NCBI RefSeq assembly: GCF_030445035.2
Contig: NC_080694.1
Span: 75,779,147-75,843,146, forward strand
Source of the DNA: Dasypus novemcinctus
Taxonomy: Eukaryota > Chordata > Mammalia > Cingulata > Dasypodidae
Direction of reading: 5' to 3'
Length of the DNA: 64,000 bases
Part shown: positions 13,201-24,625 of the stretch, piece by piece
How positions within the stretch are numbered: position 1 is the first letter of the stretch
Layout of the letters: the number at the start of each line of letters is the position of its first letter
Translations under genes and position numbers: made by a program
Notes under the pieces: generated by a model
Database searches by the model: none
Seen by the model: the letters and a program-made list of their open reading frames with translations, nothing else
Told to the model about the DNA's origin: nothing

Positions 13201-14865
13201 ACTCTAGGATTTCCATGGCTCATGCTCTAGGGCCTCCTGGGCTCCTGCTTTAGGCTCTGCCATGTGTTCCTGCTCTAGGGCCTCCTGGGCTCATACTCTA
13301 GGACATCCTGAGCTCCAGCTCTAGGGCCTCCTGGGCCCCTTAGTGCCTCCTGGGCTCCTCCTTTAGGGCCTCCTGGGCTCCTGTTCTATGGCTTCCTGGG
13401 CTCCTGCTCTGTGGCTTCCTGGGGCTTCTCTAGGCCCTCCTGGGCTCCTGCTCTGCAGCCTCCTGGGATCCTGCTCTATGCCCTGCACTGGGCTACTACA
13501 TAGGCCCTGCATAGGGCTCCTGCTCTAGTACCTCGGGGCTCCTGCTTTAGGGCCTCCTGGGCTCCTGCTTTAGGGCCTCCTGGGCTCCTGCTCTGGAGCC
13601 TCCTGGGCTCCTTAGGCCCCTTGGGCTCCTGTTCTAGGATATCCTGGCCTCTTAGGGCCTCCTGGATTCCTGCTCTAGGGCCTCCTGGGCTCCTTAGGGC
13701 CTCCTGGGCTTTACTCTAGGACCTCCTGGGCTCCTTAAGGCCTCCTGGACTCCTGCTCTAGGGTCTCCTGGGCTCCTGTTCTAGGGCCTCATGAGCTCCT
13801 GCACTTGGACCTCCAGGTCTCCTGCTCTACGGCCTGCTGGGCTCCTGCTCTAGGGCCTCCTGGGCTCCTGCTCTAGGGCCTCCTGGGCTCTTGCTCTAAG
13901 GCCAACTGGGCTCCTGCTCTGGGGCCTCCTGGGCTCCTACCTTAAGGCCTCCTGGGCTCCTGCTCCAGGGCCTCCTGGGTTCCTTAGGGCCTCTGGGGCT
14001 CCTGCTCTAGGGCCTCCTGGGTTCCTGCCTTGTGGCCTCCTGGGCTCCTGCTCTGCTCTGGGCTCCTGCTCTGGGCTCCTGCTCTAGGCTCCTGCTCTAG
14101 GGCCTCCTGAGCTCCTGCTCTAGGCCCTGCTCTAGGCTCCTGCTCTAGGGCCTCCTGGGGTCCTGCTCTAGGCCCTGCCCTGGGCTCGTGCTCTAGGCCC
14201 CACCCTGGGCTCCTGCTCTAGGCCCTGCCCTGGGCTCCTGCTCTAGGGCCTCCTGGGCTCGTGCTCTAGGGCCTCCTGGGCTCCTGCTCTAAACCCTGCC
14301 CTGGGCTCCTGCTCTAGGGCCTCCTGGGCTTCTGCTCTAGGGCCTCCTGGGCTCCTGCTCTAGACCCTGCCCTGGGCTCCTCCTCTAGCGCCTCCTGGGC
14401 TCCTGCTCTAGGCCCTGCTCTGGGCTCCTGCTCTAGGCCCCACCCTGGGCTCCTGCTCTAGGACCTTCTGAGCTCCTGGTCTAGGACCTCCTGGGCTCCT
14501 GCCTTAGGGCCTCCTGAGCTCCTGCTCTAGGCCCTGCTCTGGGCTCCTGCCTTAGAGCCTCCTGGGCTCCTGCTCTAGGCCCTGCTCTGGGCTCCTGCTC
14601 TAGACCCTGCCCTGGGCTCCTGCTCTAGGCCCTGCCCTGGGCTCCTGCTCTAGACCCTGCCCTGGGCTCCTGCTCTAGGACCTCCTGGGCTCCTTAGGGC
14701 CTCCTGGGCTCCTGCCTTAGGGCCTCCTGGGCTCCTGCCTTAGGGCCTCCTGGGCTCCTGCTCTAGGCCCCACCCTGGGCTCCTGCTCTAGGCTCTGCCC
14801 TGGGCTCCTGCTCTGGGACCTCCTGGGCTCCTGCTTCAGGCCCTGCACTGGGCCGCTGACCTTTC
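4241..14865. repeat. Giant minisatellite, ~23-bp unit, ~10.6 kb
   Basis: Continuous tandem array, on the order of 450 copies. The usual unit on the plus strand joins gggcctcctg, ggctcctgct and cta. Variants drop to short forms (ggctccttag) or carry a ccctgccctgggctcctgct type. The plus strand is C/T-rich, so the minus strand is G/A-rich. Stop triplets recur (ctag), so no long frame is open. Variant units are mixed in a non-random order with block duplications (see findings). Extent is clear; copy number is an estimate from length. Confidence 0.97.
8611..9220. repeat. 251-bp higher-order repeat inside the giant array
   Basis: The same string of variant units recurs almost unchanged at 8611, 8862 and 9113, always 251 bp apart. 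Diagnostic variants are ctatgctttcctggactcct and cttctgcactagg. The third copy diverges after about 9220, giving roughly 2.4 copies. The unit equals about eleven 23-bp repeats. Confidence 0.9.
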
Positions 14866-16204
14866 TGCTTTAGACCCTGCCTGGCCTTGCCCCACCCCGT
14901 CGGCCCGGGGAGGTGCCTGCACTCCCGCGTGTGCCTCTCCGTATAAACAGCCGAGGTGCCCAGAGCCCCTGTATCTCCGCAGGGGCTGCCCCAGGCCTGC
15001 TCCCAAGGCTTTTGTGGACCATGCCCCATACATCCTCCTGGGGTACGCCTCACAGGAAGCCGCCCAATGGGTTCTGTTTCCAGGGCAGGGTGTGGAACTG
15101 CGACTGGTGGGAGCTTGGCGCAGAGCGCAGGAGCGGCTGCTGCAGCAGGACGGAGCCGGCTCCTTCCCACGTGCCTCACTCTGCAGGGCTCTCAGGAGGC
15201 CCCAAATCTTAAATTCCAGCCTGGGGGTCTTAGCCCGCGTTTCCCAGAACACAGACTCTGAGAAAGAGATTCACCAGAAGGCTTACTGGGGCATGCGCTT
15301 GGGACAACACCAGCAAGGCCTGAAGCAAACAGGTCAGGGAAAGAGCTGACCGAGGACGGTCAGCTGGCCTGGGGGGCTGCGGGGCCTGGAGCTGGGCTGG
15401 CCCACCAGCGCTGCCCCGACACGGTGTGCCCTTGGGCTGGACAGGCAGCACCCTAAGCAGAACGCAGCCCAGGAAGAGGTGCAGGGGCAGCTGTGCGCTG
15501 GCCCCCCGCACCTGGGGCCAGTGAGCTGACCCTAAACGGGCCCGGGTCTGCTGCGCCACACCAGCCTGGGGTGCGGGGGTCTTCATCAGGTAAGGGGGGG
15601 GCCTTTTCCTTGTCAGCCTGTTGGCTCAGACCCTCTAAATCTGCAGTTCTTTGGCCCGTGGCCTTCTCTGCACCCTGCACAAGCCTGTGGGCATTTCTTT
15701 TCCGTGGTGGGTGGTGACAGCTCGGTGGCGGAGCGTCCACGGCGAGGGAGCTGCGCCCAGCATCCCCGACTCCCCGACTGCCCGGAGCCTGGCGCCTGCT
15801 CCCGTCTTTCGAGGAATCCTGGTCACCGCAGCCACATGCCACGCAGGAGGCCAGGCCAGACACAGGCCACCCTCCACCCGCGAGAAGACACGCAGGTTCT
15901 CTCGTCCCACTGGGCAGCGCTCCATCCCAGGCAACGCGGCCGCGATGGGGCCGGACGCGGTCTCCTGGCTGGGGCGCATCGCCATGTTTATCTCGATCCC
16001 TGGTTCAGATGGTGAGCCTGGGCTGTCGACAGGCGCCGCGGCGGCCATCGGGCCGTGGAGGGAACGCAGCCGTTTGGGTCCACACAGGTCTGCTTCTCAT
16101 CTTCAAAATGCAGCTGAGATCACTGCCCTGATAGCCTGGATGGAGGGTGCGAGGAGCTGGACGTCCCTGTGGCCGGTGTGTGGCCAGGGCGAAGCAGAGA
16201 ACGA
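14866..16204. other. Intergenic, GC-rich, no gene recognised
   Basis: Unique GC-rich sequence lies between two minisatellites. Several overlapping open frames of 100-200 codons run on both strands but none resembles a known protein, and they overlap each other as expected of high GC content. Nothing further is supported. Confidence 0.5.
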
Positions 16205-17885
16205 GGTCCAGGTGAGAGACGGCCCCTCCCCTCCTGAGGATGTGGCCAGGTGAGGGACGGCCCCTCCACTCCCCTCCTGAGGACGTGGTCCAGGTGAGGG
16301 CGGCCCCTCCCCTGCTCCTGAGGACGTGGTCCAGGTGAGGGACGGCCACTCCCCTCCCCTCCTGAGGATGTGGTCCAGGTGAGGGACGGCCCCTCCCCTC
16401 CTGAGGACGTGGTCCAGGTGAGGGACGGCCCCTCCCCTCCTGAGGACGTGGTCCAGGTGAGGGACGGCCCCTCCCCTCCCCTCCTGAGGACGTGGTCCAG
16501 GTGAGGGCGGCCCCTCCCCTCCTCCTGAGGACGTGGTCCAGGTGAGGGACGGCCCCTCCCCTCCCGAGGATGTGGTCCAGGTGAGAGATGGCCCCTCCCC
16601 TCCTGAGGACGTGGTCCAGGTGAGGGACGGCCCCTCCCCTCCTGAGGACATGGTCCAGGTGAGGGATGGCCACTCCCCTCCTCCTGAGGACGTGGTCCAG
16701 GTGAGGGACGGCCCCTCCCCTCCCCTCCTGAGGACGTGGTCCAGGTGAGGGCAGCCCCTCCCCTCCTGAGGACGTGGTCCAGGTGAGGGACGGCCCCTCC
16801 CCTCCTCCTGAGGACATGGTCCAGGTGAGGGACGACCCCTCCCCTCCTGAGGACGTGGTCCAGGTGAGGACAGCCCCTCCCCTCCTGAGGACGCGGTCCA
16901 GGTGAGGGACGTCCCCTCCCCTCCTGAGGACATGGTCCAGGTGAGGGACGGCCCCTCCCCTCCCCTCCTGAGGACATGGTCCAGGTGAGGGATGACCCCT
17001 CCCCTCCTGAGGACGTGGTCCAGGTGAGGGCAGCCCCTCCCCTCCTGAGGACGTGGTCCAGGTGAGGGACGGCCCCTCCCCTCCTCCTGAGGACATGGTC
17101 CAGGTGAGGGACGACCCCTCCCCTCCTGAGGATGTGGTCCAGGTGAGGAATGACCCCTCCCCTCCTGAGGACGTGGTCCAGGTGAGGGATGGCCCCTCCC
17201 CTCCTGAGGACGTGGTCCAGGTGAGGGACGGCCCCTCCCCTCCCCTCCTGAGGACGTGGTCCAGGTGAGGGACGTCCCCTCCCCTCCTGAGGACGCGGTC
17301 CAGGTGAGGGACGGCCCCTCCCCTCCTCCTGAGGACATGGTCCAGGTGAGGGACGGCCCCTCCCCTCCTGAGGACGTGGTCCAGGTGAGGGACGGCCCCT
17401 CCCCTCCTGAGGACGTGGTCCAGGTGAGGGACGGCCCCTCCCCTCCTGAGGACGTGGTCCAGGTGAGGGACGGCCCCTCCCCTCCTGAGGACGTGGTCCA
17501 GGTGAGGACGACCCCTCCCCTCCTGAGGACGTGGTCCAGGTGAGGGACGGCCCCTCCCCTCCTGAGGACGTGGTCCAGGTGAGGGACGGCCCCTCCCCTC
17601 CTGAGGACGTGGTCCAGGTGAGGGACGGCCCCTCCCCTCCCCTCCTGAGGACGCGGTCCAGGTGAGGGCGGCCCCTCCCCTCCTCCTGAGGACGTGGTCC
17701 AGGTGAGGGACGGCCCCTCCCCTCCTGAGGACGTGGTCCAGGTGAGGGACGGCCCCTCCCCTCCTGAAGACGTGGTCCAGGTGAGGGACGGCCCCTCCCC
17801 TCCTGAAGACGTGGTCCAGGTGAGGACGACCCCTCCCCTCCTCCTGAGGACGTGGTCCAGGTGAGGGACGACTCCTTCCCTCCTG
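16205..17885. repeat. Minisatellite, ~40-bp unit, about 40 copies
   Basis: Tandem array. Each unit combines gacggcccctcccctcctga with ggacgtggtccaggtgaggg. Length variants gain 3 or 5 bp by repeating cct or cccct. Every unit contains CAGGTGAG. Open frames of 285-411 codons cross the array on the minus strand in all frames because the unit has no stop triplet there; they translate to simple repeats and are not taken as genes. Confidence 0.95.
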
Positions 17886-19079
17886 CTGGGTTCTTTTCTA
17901 ATGTAACTGATTCAGTGGGATTCCATTACACCTAGAACTGGGATTTTCCAGTCTGTAATTCTGTAGCAGGGTTGAGATAGAACATGAGAAAATAACATTG
18001 TTCCCAGGTCAACACTGTGTTAACTTTTGGAGTTGGGTATGAGTAGCTAAAGCCTCATCCTACTATTTTCTTTATTTTTGTGCAAGTGTGAAAATCCCTG
18101 TAGTAATTCGTTTCATAAATGTTCCAGCAGGTGGCGTGTGCTGACAATAAAGGTATGATTTTTGGTGGCGTTGTGCAGGGAATGTGGGGAGTGGCCTAAC
18201 TCAGGTTAGGGCCCCCGGCGCCATCTAGCGGGAAAAGCAGCAAACTCCCTCGGTCAGGCGCATTTAATTAGGGTGATATTAATGATTATCATTTCAACCG
18301 TGCTTTTCAGTCACCTAAGAAGATAAGAAACTAAGAAACGACTTTAAAAATAAAAATGTAATGGCTTATAATTAATTAAAAGCACAAAATTCAAATTGGC
18401 ATGCTAAAAGAGTTTAAAAAGTTAAAATGAGTCAAAACCATATTATGTAAATATTATGGAATATAAACCTTAAAAGAAGAGCATAAAAATAGGAAAGAAG
18501 CAGAGCACAGATAAAGCAAAAAGGACAAATAAAATATTGGAAGCCAAAACTAGTGACTGAAATTTCAAAATAGCACTATAATCTAGGAAATTCGAAATGC
18601 TATAAATGAAAAATGGTTCTAAGGGAAGGGGGCTTCATATCTGAAGTTGAAATTTGTGTCTGTCCTCATAGCTGTTCTTTAAAACTTTGAAATAAATGTT
18701 TTAATGCGTGCTGTCCGGAGGTTCTGGTGAGAGGACGGCGCCCCAGGCTGTCCCTGCGGTGACGTTGGGCACGACCACCCCTGCCCAGTGAGGGCCCCCG
18801 AGTAGAAGCCCCTCCACACACCCTGGAAGGGGCTGCCTGGGCAGCCCACTGAACCCCTAAGGCTAAGGGTGAGGGTGAAGAGAGGAGCGAAGAGAGGAGG
18901 CCCCTGAGAGGGAAGGAAGAGGTGAGGGGTGGAGAAGGGCGAGCCCAGAAGAGGCGGCAGAGCCGGAGAAGCACCTGGAAGAGGCAAGAAGAGAAGGAGC
19001 GAAACGCAGATGTCCAGCTGCCGACCCGCCCCTCAAACTGCTGAACCCAGACGAGGGCGAGGGACTTAGCTGGAGACAG
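17886..19079. other. AT-rich unique spacer between two arrays
   Basis: About 1.2 kb separates the 40-bp and 56-bp minisatellites. It is AT-rich to about 18700, then GC-rich. No coding region is seen. Two sequences like the CTCF core motif lie near 18124 and 18231. Confidence 0.5.
18124..18231. promoter_or_regulatory. Pair of CTCF-like motifs facing each other
   Basis: Plus strand 18124-18137 reads ccagcaggtggcgt. Minus strand 18231-18218 reads ccgctagatggcgc. Both fit the CTCF core pattern CC-x-x-x-AG-R-K-GGC-R, the second fully and the first with a mismatch at the last base. They point toward each other 80 bp apart. Binding is inferred from sequence alone. Confidence 0.45.
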
Positions 19080-22000
19080 GGCTACCCTGGGAGGCGGGCA
19101 GCAGCCTGCATGGTGCTCCTGGGGCTTGGATACTCGACTCTCCTGGGAGGAGGGCAGCAGCCTGCGTGGTGTTCCTGGGCTTGGAGACTGGACCCTACTG
19201 GGAGGTGGGCAGCAGCCTGCACACTGCTCCTGGGGCTTGCAGACTGGACCCTCCTGGGAGGTGGGCAGCAGCCTGCATGCTGTTCCCTGGGCTTGGAGAC
19301 TGGACTCTCCTGGGAAGAGGGCAGCAGCCTGCATGCTGTTCCCTGGGCTTGGAGACTGGACCCTCCTGGGAGGCGGGCGGCAGCCTGCGTGGTGCTCCTG
19401 AGCTTGGAGACTGGACCCTCCTGGGAGGTGGGCAACAGCCTGCATGGTGCTCCTGGGGCTTGGAGACTGAACCCTCCTGAGAGGAGGGCAGCAGCCTGCG
19501 CACTGCTCCTGGGTTGGAGAGTGGACCCTCCTGGGAGGCGGGCAGGAGCCTGCGCACTGCTCCTGGGTGGGAGACTGGACCCTCCTGGGAGGCGGGCAGC
19601 AGCCTGCATAGTGCTCCTGGGGCTTGGAAAATGGACTCTCCTGGGAGGCGGGCAGCAGCCTGCGTGGTGCTCCTGGGTTGGAGACTGGACCCTCCTGGGA
19701 GGAGGGCAGCAGCCTGCGCACTGCTCCTGGGGCTTGGAGACTGGACCCTCCTGGGAGGCGGGTAGCAGCCTGCGCACTGCTCCTGGGGCTTGGAGACTGG
19801 ACCCTCCTGAGAGGTGGGCAGGAGCCTGCATGGTGCTCCTGGCTTGGAGACTGGACCCTCCTGGGAGGCGGGCAGCAGCCTGCGCACTGCTCCTGGGGCT
19901 TGGAGACTGGACCCTCCTGAGAGGTGGGCAGGAGCCTGCATGGTGCTCCTGGCTTGGAGACTGGACCCTCCTGGGAGGTGGGCAGCAGCCTGCGCACTGC
20001 TCCTGGGTTGGAGACTGGACACTCCTGGGAGGTGGGCAGCAGCCTGCGCACTGATCCTGGGGCTTGGAGAGTGGACCTTCCTGGGAGGTGGGCAACAGCC
20101 TGTGCACTGCTCCTGGGGCTCGGAGAGTGGACCCTCCTGGGAGGAGGGCAGCAGCCTGCGCACTGCTCCTGGGGCTTGGAGAGTGGACCCTCCTGGGAGG
20201 CGGGCAGCAGCCTGCGCACTGCTCCTGGGGCTTGGAGAGTGGACCCTCCTGGGAGGCGGGCAGCAGCCTGCGCACTGCTCCTGGGGCTTGGAGAGTGGAC
20301 CCTCCTGGGAGGCGGGCAGCAGCCTGCGCACTGCTCCTGGGGCTTGGAGACTGGACTCTCCTGGGAGGCGGGCAGCAGCCTGCGCACTGCTCCTGGGGCT
20401 TGGAGACTGGACCCTCCTGGGAGGCGGGCAGCAGCCTGCGCACTGCTCCTGGGGCTTGGAGACTGGACCCTCCTGAGAGGCGGGCAGCAGCCTGCATGCT
20501 GTTCCCTGGGTTGGAGAGTGGACCCTCCTGGGAGGCGGGCAGCAGCCTGCACACTGCTCCTGGGGCTTGGAGAGTGGACACTCCTGGGAGGTGGGCAGCA
20601 GCCTGCATGCTGTTCCCTGGGTTGGAGAGTGGACCCTCCTGGGAGGCGGGCAGCAGCCTGCACACTGCTCCTGGGGCTTGGAGAGTGGACCCTCCTGGGA
20701 GGAGGGCAGCAGCCTGCATGCTGTTCCCTGGGCTTGGAGACTGGACCCTCCTGGGAGGCGGGCAGCAGCCTGCGCACTGCTCCTGGGTTGGAGACTGGAC
20801 CCTCCTGGGAGGTGGGCAGCAGCCTGCGCACTGCTCCTGGGGCTTGGAGAGTGGACCCTCCTGGGAGGAGGGCAGCAGCCTGTGCACTGCTCCTGGGGCT
20901 TGGAGACTGGACCCTCCTGGGAGGTGGGCAGCAGCCTGCGCACTGCTCCTGGGGCTTGGAGAGTGGACCCTCCTGGGAGGAGGGCAGCAGCCTGCACACT
21001 GCTCCTGGGGCTTGGAGAGTGGACCCTCCTGGGAGGCGGGCAGCAGCCTGCACACTGCTCCTGGGGCTTGGAGAGTGGATCCTCCTGGGAGGCGGGCAGC
21101 AGCCTGCACACTGCTCCTGGGGCTTGGAGAGTGGACCCTCCTGGGAGGCGGGCAGCAACCTGCGCACTGCTCCTGGGGCTTGGAGACTGGACCCTCCTGG
21201 GAGGCGGGCAGCAGCCTGCGCACTGCTCCTGGGGCTTGGAGAGTGGACCCTCCTGGGAGGCGGGCAGCAGACTGCGCACTGCTCCTGAGCTTGGAGACTG
21301 GACTGTCCTGGGAGGTGGGCAGCAGCCTGCACACTGCTCCTGGGGCTTGGATACTCGACTCTCCTGGGAGGTGGGCAGCAGCCTGTGCACTGCTCCTGGG
21401 GTTTGGAGACTGGACCCTCGTGGGAGGAGGGCAGCAGCCTGCGCACTGCTCCTGGGTTGGAGACTGGACCCTCCTGGGAGGCGGGCAGCAGCCTGCACAC
21501 TGCTCCTGGGGCTTGGAGACTGGACCCTCCTGGGAGGCGTGCAGCAGCCTGCGCACTGCTCCTGAGCTTGGAGACTGGACTCTCCTGGGAGGTGGGCAGC
21601 AGCCTGCGCACTGCTCCTGGGTTTGAGACTGGACCTTCCTGGGATGCGTGCAGCAGCCTGCGCACTGCTCCTGGGGCTTGGAGACTGGACCCTCCTGGGA
21701 GGAGGGCAGCAGCCTGCGTGGTGCTCCTGGGCTTGGAGAGTGGACTCTACTGGGAGGCGGGCAGCAGCCTGCACACTGCTCCTGGGGCTTGGAGAGTGGA
21801 CTCTCCTGGGAGGCGGGCAGCAGCCTGCGCACTGCTCCTGGGGCTTGGAGACTGGACCCTCCTGGGAGGAGGGCAGCAGCCTGCATGGTGCTCCTGGGGC
21901 ATGGAGACTGGACCCTCCTGGGAGGCGGGCAGCAGCCTGTGCACTGCTCCTGGGGCTTGGAGACTGGACCCTCCTGGGAGGTGGGCAGCAGCCTGCGCAC

Positions 22001-22425
22001 TGCTCCTGGGGCTTGGAGAGTGGACTCTCCTGGGAGGCAGGCAGCAGCCTGCGCACTGCTCCTGGGGCTTGGAGACTGGACCCTCCTGGGAGGAGGGCAG
22101 CAGCCTGCACACTGCTCCTGGCTTGGAGACTGGACCCTCCTGGGAGGCGGGCAGCAGCCTGCGCACTGCTCCTGGGGCTTGGAGACTGGACCCTCCTGGG
22201 AGGCGGGCAGCAGCCTGCATGCTGTTCCTGGGGCTTGGAGACTGGACCCTCCTGGGAAGCGGGCAGCAGTCTGTGCACTGCTCCTGAGCTTGGAGAGTGG
22301 ACCTTCCTGGGAGGCAGGCAGCAGCCTGCGCACTGCTCCTGGGTTGGAGAGTGGACCCTCCTGGGAGGCGGGCAGCAGCCTGCACACTGCTCCTGGACTT
22401 GGAGACGGGGGTTCATTTTGGGTAG
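19080..22425. repeat. Minisatellite, ~56-bp unit, about 60 copies
   Basis: Tandem array whose unit joins ggagactggaccctcctggg, aggcgggcagcagcctgcgc and actgctcctggggctt. Units of about 53 bp lack ggc in the last part. The period is not a multiple of three and the unit lacks stop triplets in most phases, so frames of 999-1101 codons are open in all three minus-strand frames and several plus-strand frames. This argues against coding. Units alternate between gagactgg and gagagtgg types and between cgcactgct, cacactgct, catggtgct and catgctgtt types. Confidence 0.97.
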
Positions 22426-24400
22426 AGGTTGGAAGGTAGTGGGCTCAGGGCTGCATCTGGAGATCGCCTTCTGCCTGTGCTCAGCCCCATGGGTCAGCAC
22501 CGGAGGTGGTTCTCAGGCCTCGTGTCGCCATCACAGCCGTGAAGCGCAGCCGCCCCCGGGACTCTGGATTTCCACGTGGCTCCGCTTCGGGGCTGCCCTG
22601 CCCGCCCCACCAAGGTGTCTGCAGGGTGGGAGGGGAGGGCGGGTCTGAATAGGTCTAAACCGCCCACCGGGGAACATCACCCGGCGGTGGGCGTGGATTC
22701 TGCAGCAGGGAGCGGAGAACGCTACCGTCCTGCTTTCAGGAGGAACCTGGTTGCTGGGGGAGTTTCCATGGCCGTGGCTGATTTATCACAACCAGGGGTG
22801 GAGGACCGGTCCTTACATCTCAGGGGCAGGAGTGAGAGGGTGGGGGTCTCGGTGCCAGGCGGGCAGGCTCAGCCCGGGCAGAGCGGAGCAGGCGGCGGGG
22901 CCCAGGTCTCCCTCCGTCCCCCGGACGCCGCTGCCTGCTCCTGCGAAGCCACCGGGAGGGAGTCCCCGTCACGCCAGCTTCTCAGCCCCACCCCTCCTCG
23001 AAAGGAGACTAACCGGACCTGCCTCCTAGACGGCGGTGAAGACGACTGATAATTACAGCCTTGGCAGCCACGGGCATGGCAAGTCACGGCAGCTGCGCTA
23101 AGTGACGGATGTGAATCATCCCACTTAACCCCACCTGGAGGAAATTCCCCATTCCAGCAAGGAGGAGCCTTCCCCACCTGCCAGAACCAGCGCCGCACGC
23201 GGGGGCCAGCTGCCTCCTGGGTGCTGGTCCCTCCCCCGGGCATTCTTCGATGGTCGCTACAAACGGTTTACCTCGCATGCCGTGCTGTGTCTTTACCCCG
23301 CGGGCCGCGCTGTCTTTCCCCGACGACTTCCTCCTGAGCTCCCAGCAGTCCTGGCTCCAGGGAGGAAACTGCACAGAAGGTCTTGCTGGGAGCCAGCTGG
23401 GGCTCCTGTCCACTCTCCAGGTGCCCACGTCCTAGGAGCAGGAGACTGGAAGGAGAGGCCAACGGCTCGGGGCAAGGAAGCAGGAGGGTCGAGATTTCAT
23501 CCAGGTCACGGTGAAATCCTGTCCTCCAATAAAACCTGGCCTTAATTTACACCAGTCTCGTTTAGAACTTAATCTAACCTTAAACACAGTACAATACACT
23601 ACAATAATAATAACAAAAACAAAGGCGAAGGAGTTAAAAAGTCAGATGAGACCAAGAAGGAGGCGAGTGTAAGTATCGTGCTTGGCGGCAGGGCACAGAT
23701 TTGGCGCTGCGCTGCCCGGCATCCGATCTGAAGATGAGGCACGGTCACACGTGGCTCCCCGTACCCACACGGCGACAGGAGACCCAAGCCTCGGCTGTTG
23801 CTTTCCCGCGTCCTCCCGTGGCCCCGCGCAGTGGAATCCTCTCCCCACATCTCACTGAAACCTGAGTCTGACCGGGCTCGGTCGGCTTTCCCGGCCTTGT
23901 GCGCGGCGGCCCCCCGTTCAGGCCTCGTGGAGCAGTCTGGGGCCGCGCTGCTGGTCTGGCTTTAGCCAGGGAGAGAGTTTAGTAAAACCATGGAATCAGG
24001 GACACCCGTGTTCTCCCACACACCCACCTGCTGGCGTGTAGCGCATGGGTTCAGTGTTACCATACACTCGACACGCAGCGGTCAGGTTCCTGGAGCCCGC
24101 CCTTCCCAGCAGCTTTTCTTCACATGGGCCCTTTACCCGGGCTCGCGTTTTCTTCCCCAGCAGCTTTTCTTTCCATGGGGCCCATTACCACGGGTTGGCG
24201 TTTTCTTCCCGGGGTTGCCCTCGGATCGGACTTGTCTGCTCTGAATTTCCTGCCACGGTCGGCGCCTCTCGCTCACTGTGCGCAGGCCCCGCAGCTTTCA
24301 CCGCGGTGATTAACGTCCCTCCTCCTTCCCAGGCAGCCATTTGTGAGCCGCGCGGTTTCGGAAGTTACTAAACCTCTCTGCGCCATGTTTTCACCGTTTA
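22426..24400. other. Intergenic, no gene recognised
   Basis: The sequence is unique and moderately GC-rich with scattered CpG. Open frames are short, overlapping and without recognisable domains. A small AT-rich patch lies near 23540-23640. Nothing else can be supported. Confidence 0.5.
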
Positions 24401-24479
24401 TAATGTGGATGACGCCTGCCTTGGGTGTTGATTTGGAATGAGAATTAAATTGTGATAATTACAACAGCTGCAAAAGTGT

Positions 24480-24625
24480 GTTGAGTTCTTGTGCCGGCCC
24501 TGGGCTGAGCTTTAACAAGCAAATGTTCAGTTGAGTCATCGCGGCGACACTGTCACCGGAGCGGTTGGGCTATCCCCACTTTACAGATGAGGAAACTGAG
24601 GCTTAGCGAGCTGCGGGCCTGGCCC
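24480..24625 (-). mobile_element. MIR SINE fragment
   Basis: The conserved MIR core appears in reverse: ctttacagatgaggaaactg followed by aggcttag. Upstream sequence (ttgagttcttgtgccggccc) fits the rest of a minus-strand MIR copy. It is an ancient mammalian repeat. Confidence 0.75.

Noticed and set aside
4241-14865. CRISPR-like array
   Set aside because: Units are directly adjacent without unique spacers and the genome is mammalian; this is a minisatellite.
16005-17338. Frames of 285-411 codons (SSGGEGPSLTWT type) on the minus strand
   Set aside because: Artefact of the 40-bp minisatellite, with several phases open and no recognisable protein.
19080-22425. Possible mucin-like gene (MUC21/MUC22 neighbours in human)
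   Set aside because: The repeat translations are not Ser/Thr-rich in any frame, the period is not a multiple of three, and no mucin transmembrane or C-terminal exon is seen.
18666-22500. Open frames of 999-1101 codons on the minus strand
   Set aside because: They lie wholly in the 56-bp minisatellite, are open in all three frames at once and encode only rotated versions of the same repeat. No signal peptide, domain or splice context supports a gene.
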